The notes under the pieces are model-generated. The model was given only the letters and a program-made list of their open reading frames with translations, had not been told where the DNA came from and made no database searches. Shown here one piece after another: positions 1-5,995 of a stretch of DNA of 6,818 bases (positions are counted from its first letter, which is position 1; each line of letters opens with the position of its first letter). The stretch is from JBKQWK01 sp052139595 (GTDB lineage Bacteria > Actinomycetota > Thermoleophilia > UBA2241), in contig JBKQWK010000198.1 of NCBI GenBank assembly GCA_052139595.1, forward strand, positions 1-6,818, read 5' to 3'. Made by a program: the position numbers and the translations under genes.

Positions 1-46
1 GCTGGTCCGGCGGCGGGCCGCTCAATCCTGCGGCGTCTGCGTACGC

Positions 47-1447
47 TCAGGCGGAAGCGCCGGAGACCGAGTCTTCGACCTCGAGCCCCATGCCGGCCAG
101 CTCCTCGCGAACCTCGGCCATGACCTGCTCGTAGGCCGGGTTGATGATGCGCTTGGTCTGGCGATCGTAGACTTCGTTGAAGGTGAGTCCCTTGTCGGGA
201 TCCTTGAGCTTATCGGCGAACTTGGCGTAGAGCCGCTGCGCGATCGGCTCGGCCTGCACGCGTGTGAGCTTGGCAGCAGCGAGACCCATCTCGGCGTGGA
301 AGCGGTGATCGTCCGGTACCAGCGAGTCGGACTGCACGGCCATCGCCGGGTGACCAGAAAAAATGTTGCCGCCCGAGGTGACGACGGCCAGCATGTAGGC
401 GGCCATCTCGTAGTGGTACTGCTTCGTGCCCGAGCCGCCGCCGAGATAGGGCAGGTTGACGATGGGGTACTGCATGTTGCGGCCGATAGACTGGTTAGAG
501 AGAGCAATCGCCCAGATCAGCGGCTTGGTCGAGGAGAGATGCAGTTTGGAGTGCAGGGGAGCGTTGTAGTGGTAACTGCCGCGGAAGATCAGGTTGCCCA
601 TGATCATGTAGCAGGTTGCCGTTACGGCGACGCCCTCGGCGCCGCCAGCGTAACCACCGAAGAGCGGCGTCGACGTGGAACCGACGTTGGCAGAGATGGT
701 GTTGTAGAAGGCAACTTTCTGTAGCGCCTCATAACCGACGATGAGTTCGCTGAGGAAGTCGATCAGGAAACCATCCGAGGGCAGCAGGCCAAAGTCTGGG
801 TAGCTGGCAGCAAACATCGAGGCTGGCTGGCTGGCGGCCGAGATGCCGTTGATGATCGGCAGGCCGGCGCGGCCGGAACGGCGAATGCCCTCACGAGCCA
901 GATTGACCGTCTTGACAGCGGCGAGAAGCTCCTGCGGGCTGCGCACGCGCGCGTCACGGCCGCGCAGATGCAGAATCGAGGGCACGCTGACCGAATCGAC
1001 GATAGAGTACGAGGCCATCATCTCGACTGTGTCGAGATAGATCTGCTCGTCGGTGGTATAGATGCCACCGCCGACATGCACCCAGGGGCGATCGTCGGTC
1101 GTATCGGGGCGACGGCCATGCATCGTCTTGCGTTCGCGCCCCTCGCCAAAGGTGGCCGCGGTGGGGCACTGCTTGGCGGAGACGAAGATCTCCTCCTTCG
1201 TGAACTGCATGACGCGGTTCGTCTCGGGGCAGTAGGCACCAGCCTCGGCGAGCAGGTCGACGGCAGCGGCGAAGACGCGATCGGCGAGATCGTCGTCGGG
1301 GTTGATGAGCGTCTCTTTGTCCCACTTGATCCCGTGCCGCTCGATCACTCGTTTGAGCGTCGGCACAAAGCGCTGCATGTAGTAGTCGACCTCGCTCATC
1401 AGCGGGCCGACCTCGGCACGATCAAAGACCGTGATTAAATCGAGCAT
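47..1447 (-). CDS. MtmB-like (monomethylamine methyltransferase family) protein lacking pyrrolysine, 466 aa
   Basis: Probable methylamine:corrinoid methyltransferase, a cytoplasmic TIM-barrel enzyme that would pass a methyl group from an N-methylated amine to the cobalt of the neighbouring corrinoid protein. The call rests on similarity, remembered and not computed, to archaeal MtmB: the N-terminus (FDRAEVG, 8-14), AGAYCPETNRV (69-79), the block PLFGGYAGGAE (261-271), NMQYP (324-328) and the C-terminal LTFNEVYD (421-428). Length 466 is close to MtmB, about 458. MtmB carries pyrrolysine at residue 202 within a GRPGM-type segment; here GRAGLPIIN spans 192-200, with Ile199 or Asn200 at that place, and the frame has no internal UAG. 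I start at ATG 1447 because GAGGAG (1454-1459) lies 6 nt upstream; the open frame continues upstream to 1678 but overlaps the corrinoid gene. It follows that gene by 58 nt. The family is fairly sure; the substrate is unknown and may not be monomethylamine. Confidence 0.75.
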   Translation of the reverse strand: MLDLITVFDRAEVGPLMSEVDYYMQRFVPTLKRVIERHGIKWDKETLINPDDDLADRVFAAAVDLLAEAGAYCPETNRVMQFTKEEIFVSAKQCPTAATFGEGRERKTMHGRRPDTTDDRPWVHVGGGIYTTDEQIYLDTVEMMASYSIVDSVSVPSILHLRGRDARVRSPQELLAAVKTVNLAREGIRRSGRAGLPIINGISAASQPASMFAASYPDFGLLPSDGFLIDFLSELIVGYEALQKVAFYNTISANVGSTSTPLFGGYAGGAEGVAVTATCYMIMGNLIFRGSYHYNAPLHSKLHLSSTKPLIWAIALSNQSIGRNMQYPIVNLPYLGGGSGTKQYHYEMAAYMLAVVTSGGNIFSGHPAMAVQSDSLVPDDHRFHAEMGLAAAKLTRVQAEPIAQRLYAKFADKLKDPDKGLTFNEVYDRQTKRIINPAYEQVMAEVREELAGMGLEVEDSVSGASA

Positions 1448-1486
1448 GGCGTTCTCCTCATCATGACGATAGCGTAACGGTGCGTA

Positions 1487-1510
1487 CCAGACCGCTCTTG
1501 GCGGTCTAGG
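1487..1510 (-). repeat. Hairpin spanning the corrinoid-gene stop codon
   Basis: AGACCGC (1489-1495) and GCGGTCT (1501-1507) form a perfect 7-bp stem around the 5-nt loop TCTTG; two more C-G pairs (1487-1488 with 1509-1510) can form across a bulged A at 1508. The structure includes the TAG stop of the corrinoid gene (1506-1508) and lies in the 58-nt gap before the MtmB-like gene. No T-tract follows on the - strand, so it does not look like an intrinsic terminator. mRNA stabilisation, processing or partial attenuation between the two genes is possible. Confidence 0.5.
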
Positions 1511-2153
1511 AGACCAGCCTCGTGGCCAGCGTGACAGCTTCGTAAGCGCTGCCTGCATAGCCATCGGCACCGATCGAGTCGGCCCATGCCTGAGTGGTAG
1601 CGCCGCCGCCGACGAGCACCTTGTACTGCTCGCGTTTACCCTGCTGAACGAGGGCTTCGATGACGTCGCGCTGGCCAACGAGAGTCGTCGTCAGCAGAGC
1701 CGACATGGCAATGATGTCGGCATGTACCTCTTCCGCCTTATTGATGAACTGGAACAGGTCAACGTCAATGCCGAGATCGTAGACGTCAAAGCCCTTTGTC
1801 TCGAAGAGAAGGGCGAGAATGTTCTTGCCGATCGAGTGCATGTCGCCCTTGACCGTGCCGATGACCACGACACCTTTCTTCTCCTGGGCAATGCCCAGGG
1901 CCTGAATGCGCGGGCTGAGGATCTTCATCGCTTCCTGAAACGAGAGCGCCGCCTGCATCAGCTCCGGCAAAAACACCTCTTCAGCCTCGAACTGCTCGCC
2001 GATTTCGGTCAAACCGGGCAAAAGGCCGTCTTCGATGATTTCTAGCGGCCCCAGCCCGGCCTCAAGAGCGTCGTTGGTGCCACTGACAACCGCCTCGGGA
2101 TCACCGTCGACGATGCCGCGCTTGAGCTGCGCGTACGTTTCTTCTTTGCTCAT
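1506..2153 (-). CDS. Corrinoid (methyl-cobamide carrier) protein, MttC/MtgC family, 215 aa
   Basis: Small cobalamin-binding protein that accepts methyl groups from a substrate methyltransferase and donates them to a second methyltransferase. An N-terminal helical cap domain (about 1-85, with GLLPGLTEIGEQF at 43-55 and the FLPELM motif at 61-66) is followed by a Rossmann-like B12 domain (about 92-215). The B12 signature DxHxxG is DMHSIG at 104-109, so His106 is the predicted lower axial cobalt ligand. The partner loops are SALLTTT (151-157) and VGGGATTQ (181-188), followed by ADSIGADGY (191-199). Length is normal for the family, 205-220 aa. ATG 2153 is preceded by GAGGAG (2161-2166) at 7 nt. 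The stop is TAG. The gene sits between the two methyltransferase genes and is the only corrinoid protein seen, so it probably serves both. The family is secure; MttC, MtgC and MtmC subtypes cannot be separated by eye. Confidence 0.93.
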   Translation of the reverse strand: MSKEETYAQLKRGIVDGDPEAVVSGTNDALEAGLGPLEIIEDGLLPGLTEIGEQFEAEEVFLPELMQAALSFQEAMKILSPRIQALGIAQEKKGVVVIGTVKGDMHSIGKNILALLFETKGFDVYDLGIDVDLFQFINKAEEVHADIIAMSALLTTTLVGQRDVIEALVQQGKREQYKVLVGGGATTQAWADSIGADGYAGSAYEAVTLATRLVS

Positions 2154-2240
2154 CTCACTGCTCCTCGTTGTAGCGGTTGGTTACCCTCGTGCCCGGCGCC
2201 GCGATCGTCAGCCCCCGTGACCTCGTTGCTGCTCATCAAA

Positions 2241-3686
2241 CTACGCAATCGGCATGGCATCACCGGCCACAAGGCCGGGGAAATGGCCACGGATGCGCGC
2301 CTCGACTTCGTCGCTCCACACGGCCGGGTTAGGTGCCGCAAGGATGCGCCGCGCCTCGGCCATAGCACGCTCGCCGATCTCGTGTTTGCCGGCTGCCTCC
2401 CACTGCGCCCGCATATCGCGCGCGGCCAGCGTGGGCAGCACGGCCGTCGTCTTCATGCGCGCCTTCGTGTGCTTGCGACCCATGTACGAGCCGCCTGGAC
2501 CGACCTCATGGATCTCGTCGAGGGCGAGATTCTCATCGCTGTAATCCATGCCACGCCACATGCGCTTGTTCATCAGGGCGATCTCGTTGTCGATCACGGC
2601 CTTACTGAAATCGAACGCCATGAGACTGCTGAGCAAGCCGCCCATGTTGAGCAAGGTGGCGCCGGCGAGCACGGCCGAGACGGTATTCATGCCGGTCTCG
2701 AAGCCCGACTGCGCATCGTTGCTATGGGCGTTCGTCAGGCCGATGTAGCCGCCGCTGGGCACGTTGTAGTAGCGCGCCATTTGCGCCTGGGCCATGAGCA
2801 GGATGCCCGTCTCGATCGCTCCCGGGGCATAGGCGCCGGTGCGCATATCGGCGACCGTTGGCAAACCCGCATAGATGATCGGCGTCGCCTCTTTGATCAT
2901 CTGCTGGTACACCGTAATGGCCAGGAACTCGGCGTTTTCCACGACCAGCGTGCCCATCATCGTCATCGGTGACGTTAGCCCGGCATTGGGCACGACCGTC
3001 GTATAGCAGGGCAGGCCCTGCTCGGTCAGCCACGTCACCGCATCGGTCGAATCGACATCCATCGTCAGCGGCGACACCATCGGGCAGTAGTGATGGTTGA
3101 TGAACGGCCGTTCCCGATACGCCTCGGCGCCCCCGGCAATGAGTTCGCCGAGTTCGATCACCTCGTGCAGGTCGCTCATATAGGGCGTGTTCGAGCGCAC
3201 CGGCTTAAGACAGTTCTTCAGCGCCGGGTAAAAACGCGAGAGACTGAACTGGTCTTCGGGCGCATCTGCGGCCAGCGTCGAGATAGAGAAAATATCAAAG
3301 CCCGGCAGTTCATTAATCAGGTGGGCGATGTTGGCGATATCGCTCGACGTCGCGCGACGCTCATCACCGCTTACCGGATCGACGATGTTAGGCGCTGAAC
3401 TGCCGGTCACAACCACTGGGCCGCAGTCGGGAATGGTGCGGTCGAATTCGGGGTCACGACCGCGGAAGGTGAAGCTCGGCGGCGCCAGCTTGCGATAGTG
3501 CTCCGTGACCTCAGGGGGAAACTTCGTCAGGCCGGTTTCGCTATCGACCTGACAGCCGTGCTGAGCGAAGATCTGCCGCGCCTTGGCGTTGTGCACGAGA
3601 ATGCCCGTGCTTTCCAGTACTTCGAGCGAGGCCTCGTGCACACGGACAACCTGCTCCGCGCTGAGCAATTCTGCAAAATGACTCAT
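2241..3686 (-). CDS. Trimethylamine methyltransferase (MttB) family protein without pyrrolysine, 481 aa
   Basis: Predicted methylated-amine:corrinoid methyltransferase of the MttB superfamily (PF06253/COG5598). Supporting motifs are the N-terminal AEQVVRVHEASLEVLESTG (10-28), typical of the family, SNDAQSGFETG (322-332) in the central barrel, and HEVGPGGSYMGRKHT (393-407), the usual C-terminal signature. Length 481 matches family members. The frame has no internal UAG. That places it with the non-pyrrolysine branch, whose characterised members demethylate quaternary amines: MtgB on glycine betaine, MtpB on proline betaine, MtcB on carnitine. I start at ATG 3686, where AAAGGG lies within 3695-3702, about 8 nt upstream; an earlier ATG at 3737 has less support and adds residues unlike the family. 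The stop is TAG, with ten further codons before a TGA in frame. It lies 87 nt ahead of the corrinoid gene. A quaternary-amine substrate is inferred from the subfamily, not shown. Confidence 0.9.
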   Translation of the reverse strand: MSHFAELLSAEQVVRVHEASLEVLESTGILVHNAKARQIFAQHGCQVDSETGLTKFPPEVTEHYRKLAPPSFTFRGRDPEFDRTIPDCGPVVVTGSSAPNIVDPVSGDERRATSSDIANIAHLINELPGFDIFSISTLAADAPEDQFSLSRFYPALKNCLKPVRSNTPYMSDLHEVIELGELIAGGAEAYRERPFINHHYCPMVSPLTMDVDSTDAVTWLTEQGLPCYTTVVPNAGLTSPMTMMGTLVVENAEFLAITVYQQMIKEATPIIYAGLPTVADMRTGAYAPGAIETGILLMAQAQMARYYNVPSGGYIGLTNAHSNDAQSGFETGMNTVSAVLAGATLLNMGGLLSSLMAFDFSKAVIDNEIALMNKRMWRGMDYSDENLALDEIHEVGPGGSYMGRKHTKARMKTTAVLPTLAARDMRAQWEAAGKHEIGERAMAEARRILAAPNPAVWSDEVEARIRGHFPGLVAGDAMPIA

Positions 3687-3750
3687 CTCATGCGCCCTTT
3701 CCTTAGCTGAACGCGCCGCAAGCCCCGCAGCGCCCAACTCACCAGTGTCG

Positions 3751-3778
3751 GACTGATGGCAGCCGCGGCTGCCGAGTC
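3751..3778 (-). repeat. Palindromic hairpin between the kinase and mttB-like genes
   Basis: GGCAGCCGCGGCTGCC (3758-3773) is a perfect 16-nt palindrome, giving a 6-bp stem with a CGCG loop as RNA. GACT (3751-3754) and AGTC (3775-3778) add a second short stem across an asymmetric internal loop. It starts 7 nt past the kinase stop codon in the 99-nt gap before the MttB-family gene. No T-run follows on the - strand, so an intrinsic terminator is unlikely. It could limit read-through, protect the upstream mRNA end or bind a dimeric protein. Confidence 0.5.
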
Positions 3779-3785
3779 GTGTCAG

Positions 3786-4973
3786 TTACACCGTCGTAAC
3801 GGCGGCGCTGGCCACCGCAACGGCAATCTCTTCGGCGTGCTCCTTGATGAAATCCATGAGTTTGACGTTGTGACGAATGTACTTGAGGTACTCTTGGTCA
3901 TCAGGATTCTTATCCGCATAGTAGGCGGTGATGTCCCAGTTGAGGAGGAAGAGGTTGGCGCAACCGAGCATCTTCGCAAACACACGCAGCTCGGTATCGT
4001 TCAGTGGGCCGGGCGCATCATATTTACTAGCCTCGGCCTGATAGGCACGCAGAAAAATCCCCATCTGCGGTACCCAGAGCTGACCGTTTTCGTCGCCAAC
4101 CCAGGAACTGCAGAAATACGCCACGCCGAGGGCGACGTCGAAGAGACGGTAGTCGATCTTCGACCAGTCAAAGTCAAACAGGCCGACAGCCGCATCGCCG
4201 GCATATTTCTGATTGCCAGGATGAAAGTCGCAGTGCACGGCCTGCACCGACATCTGCGCCAGCTCGGCGGCGCTGAAGGTGCTCTCGTCGATCACGGCGA
4301 TAATGTCGTCAAGACGCGGCAGCAGGTACTGATCGTAGACGGTGCCGGTTGCCTGGGCCGTGCAATCACGGAACGTCTGCGCCAGCGTCGGCACCAACTC
4401 GAGGATCGGTGGTTGCTCACGCTGTAGACCTTGAGGATCGAAGTCGTGCGCGTAGTGATGAAACTGTGCCAGCAGAGCACCAGCGCTGGCGTACTCGCGA
4501 TCGTTCAGCTTGTTGTCGACCCAGGTGTACTTGTCCTCACCTTCAAGGTAGACGTACATTGCCCAGAAACGTGTTCCGTCGGTCGGATCGGTAGACTCCG
4601 GTACCTCCTCGTAGCCGCTGCCACGCACATTCTTGATGACGGCGGCTGAGATGTAGAAACCATGAGCGGTGAGGTGATCGAGCAAAGCGTGTTCGAACTG
4701 AATCTCCTTCTCAGTGTTGGCAGCGTTGTACTTGCGCATGAAGTACTTGTGTTCTTCGCCATCCTTGACGGTACGCACCTCGAAGCTCAGGTTGACGTAA
4801 CCACCGAAAATCTGTCGCACCGACGTCGGCTCGCCAAGGTCGTAGTACTCGCTGGCGATCTCGCGAACCTGCATCTCGAGGAACTGCCATTGCGCCTTGG
4901 CGTTCAGCTTCTGCGCGTCCACCGACAGATGATCGGTGGCTCGGTAAAGTTCGTAGAAATCGCGTGCTTTCAC
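3786..4973 (-). CDS. APH/choline-kinase-fold small-molecule phosphotransferase, 395 aa, GTG start
   Basis: ATP-dependent kinase of the aminoglycoside phosphotransferase superfamily (PF01636), which includes choline, ethanolamine, homoserine, hydroxylysine and methylthioribose kinases. N-lobe: a glycine-loop-like segment GGYVNLSFEV (57-66), the probable ATP-contacting Lys81 in FMRKYN and the paired acid Glu94 in FEHAL. C-lobe: the Brenner catalytic motif HCDFHPGN (247-254) with catalytic Asp249 and metal ligand Asn254, then GLFDFDWSK (264-272) with the metal-binding Asp267. All core residues are present, so it should be active. GTG 4973 is chosen because GGAG (4981-4984) lies 7 nt upstream and the protein beyond it, up to an ATG at 5120, is Arg/Gly-rich and would run through the inverted repeat. 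It is separated by 204 nt from the deoR-type gene and by 99 nt from the MttB-family gene. Its substrate is unknown; the context suggests an amino-alcohol or related methylated amine. Drug resistance is unlikely given the neighbours. Confidence 0.87.
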   Translation of the reverse strand: MKARDFYELYRATDHLSVDAQKLNAKAQWQFLEMQVREIASEYYDLGEPTSVRQIFGGYVNLSFEVRTVKDGEEHKYFMRKYNAANTEKEIQFEHALLDHLTAHGFYISAAVIKNVRGSGYEEVPESTDPTDGTRFWAMYVYLEGEDKYTWVDNKLNDREYASAGALLAQFHHYAHDFDPQGLQREQPPILELVPTLAQTFRDCTAQATGTVYDQYLLPRLDDIIAVIDESTFSAAELAQMSVQAVHCDFHPGNQKYAGDAAVGLFDFDWSKIDYRLFDVALGVAYFCSSWVGDENGQLWVPQMGIFLRAYQAEASKYDAPGPLNDTELRVFAKMLGCANLFLLNWDITAYYADKNPDDQEYLKYIRHNVKLMDFIKEHAEEIAVAVASAAVTTV

Positions 4974-5177
4974 GCTCTTACTCCATTGTCGGCGATTTGC
5001 TCGTCGCGCCCGACCAAGCCCTGATACCTTTGGCTCCCAGCCCCCGTACCTATCGCCAGCGCCGCGAGTGAAGGGGCGTCTGAACAACCCACGGCGAATG
5101 GCCAACTGCGTACTTCCCACGTTGCACGTCCAACGGACGCCCCTTCACAGCTTTATGGCTACCCAAGATAACGATCA
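4974..5177 (-). promoter_or_regulatory. 204-nt leader/intergenic region upstream of the kinase-methyltransferase genes
   Basis: This gap between the regulator stop and the kinase GTG is the longest inside the cluster, so it is the likely place for a second promoter or a leader regulating the catabolic genes. It contains the 13-bp inverted repeat described separately and the small hairpin GGCTCCCAGCC (5032-5042). I see no convincing -35/-10 pair on the - strand; CATAAA near 5155 is only a weak -10 candidate. I looked for cobalamin-riboswitch boxes, since a corrinoid gene lies downstream, and did not recognise any. Confidence 0.4.
5068..5148 (-). repeat. 13-bp perfect inverted repeat with a competing internal hairpin
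   Basis: GTGAAGGGGCGTC (5068-5080) and GACGCCCCTTCAC (5136-5148) are exact reverse complements separated by 55 nt. In the transcript the first-made arm overlaps a smaller stem, CGTCC-AAC-GGACG (5127-5139), so the two pairings exclude each other. That is the geometry of an attenuator or riboregulator, but it would also fit paired operator half-sites bridged by a repressor, or a short MITE-like element with terminal inverted repeats. It lies about 95 nt before the kinase start and 30 nt past the regulator stop. Confidence 0.7.
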
Positions 5178-5957
5178 TCAGACGACGATCACCTGCAGAC
5201 CATGATCTTTCATATCCTGCAGATGAGCGGCCGGAACCTCGCCGTCAACGATCACCACATCGGCGTCGTCGAGAGTGCCGATGACGATGTCGGCCACCAT
5301 CCCGAATTTGCTGTTATCGGCCAGGACAACAACCTGACCGCGCGTCTGCCGGATCATGGCGCGCTCGATCATCGCCTCACCCAGGCCGGGTGTCGTAAAC
5401 CCAGCGCCGGAGCTGATGCCGTCGACACTGAGAAACAGCTTGGTCGCATATACCTGGCTTAAAATCTCGGTCGTCCACGGACCCTCGAGCGAGTGCGTCT
5501 TCTCGCGATACGCGCCCCCGACAAGCAGGAGTTCGACTGCCTTGCCGTGCACGACATTGAGTGCCCCGAGGTTGTTCGTGACGACCCGCACCGGCAGCTC
5601 CGGGTCGAGGTAGAGGAGGATCTGCGGAGTGGTCGTGCCGGACCCGAGGAAAACGGTGTCGTTGGCGGCGATCAGACTGGCGGCGGCGCGAGCGATGCGC
5701 TGTTTTTGCTCAGCGTGGGCGAGGACGTTGTTGATGTACATCGACTCAGCCGCCATGCGCTGCCGCAAAACGGCGCCGCCATGGGTTCGGTCAAGCACGC
5801 CGAGATGCTCGAGCTTCTCCAGATCACGACGCACTGTCATTTCGGACACACCGAGCAGATCGCTGAGCGTCGAAACGCGGACGATGTTCTCGTGGCGCAA
5901 CGTTTCTTCGATGCGGCGGTGACGTTCAGCAGGTATGAGAGGAAGAACTTCGCTCAT
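5178..5957 (-). CDS. DeoR-family transcriptional regulator, 259 aa
   Basis: Predicted repressor of the adjacent catabolic genes and perhaps of itself. An N-terminal DeoR helix-turn-helix (about 10-58) contains LSDLLGVSEMTVRRDLEKLE (31-50) and the usual THGGAVL wing (58-64). The C-terminal DeoRC effector domain (about 80-245) shows FLGSGTTT (103-110), VVTNN (125-129), LLLVGG (143-148) and VLADNSKFG (211-219), the segments that build the phosphosugar-type binding pocket. Length 259 is typical. ATG 5957 begins just before the conserved domain and has no clear Shine-Dalgarno; a good promoter ends only 10 nt upstream, so the mRNA is probably leaderless or nearly so. The frame stays open to 6284, but that stretch contains the promoter and has no DeoR similarity. 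Family members usually respond to phosphorylated metabolites, so a product of the neighbouring kinase is a reasonable candidate effector. Confidence 0.93.
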   Translation of the reverse strand: MSEVLPLIPAERHRRIEETLRHENIVRVSTLSDLLGVSEMTVRRDLEKLEHLGVLDRTHGGAVLRQRMAAESMYINNVLAHAEQKQRIARAAASLIAANDTVFLGSGTTTPQILLYLDPELPVRVVTNNLGALNVVHGKAVELLLVGGAYREKTHSLEGPWTTEILSQVYATKLFLSVDGISSGAGFTTPGLGEAMIERAMIRQTRGQVVVLADNSKFGMVADIVIGTLDDADVVIVDGEVPAAHLQDMKDHGLQVIVV

Positions 5958-5967
5958 ATTCGCACAG

Positions 5968-5995
5968 ATAGTAACGCGTCTGTACTTGTTGTCAA
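5968..5995 (-). promoter_or_regulatory. Promoter of the deoR-family gene
   Basis: On the - strand a consensus -35 TTGACA (5990-5995) is followed after 16 nt by TACTAT (5968-5973), which matches the -10 consensus at four of six positions. The -10 ends 10 nt before the ATG at 5957, leaving a leader of only a few nucleotides. ACAGA (5964-5968) and TCTGT (5979-5983) form an inverted repeat touching the -10 and spacer, and GTTGTCAAC (5988-5996) covers the -35; either could be an operator for autoregulation. Confidence 0.6.

Noticed and set aside
1..46. Start of a further gene downstream of the MtmB-like gene
   Set aside because: A TTG at 25 on the - strand opens a short frame, but with so few bases and no properly spaced ribosome site there is no support.
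1448..1678. N-terminal extension of the MtmB-like frame to an ATG at 1678
   Set aside because: It overlaps the corrinoid gene, reads as low-complexity Arg/Ser/Pro sequence, and the ATG at 1447 has a strong Shine-Dalgarno and matches the family N-terminus.
2217..2972. 251-residue open frame on the + strand
   Set aside because: It is antisense to the MttB-family gene, His/Arg/Asp-rich as expected of a complementary frame, with no recognisable domain.
3751..3778. Intrinsic terminator after the kinase gene
   Set aside because: The hairpin is good but no T-tract follows it on the - strand.
3756..4427. 223-residue open frame on the + strand
   Set aside because: It lies antisense to the kinase gene and its composition is that of a shadow frame; the kinase motifs on the other strand are unambiguous.
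3786..4973. Aminoglycoside-resistance gene
   Set aside because: The fold is shared, but the context is amine catabolism and nothing mobile is nearby; a metabolic kinase fits better.
4974..5177. Cobalamin riboswitch in the leader
   Set aside because: A corrinoid gene lies downstream, so it was a natural guess, but I could not recognise the conserved B12-box or the kissing-loop architecture.
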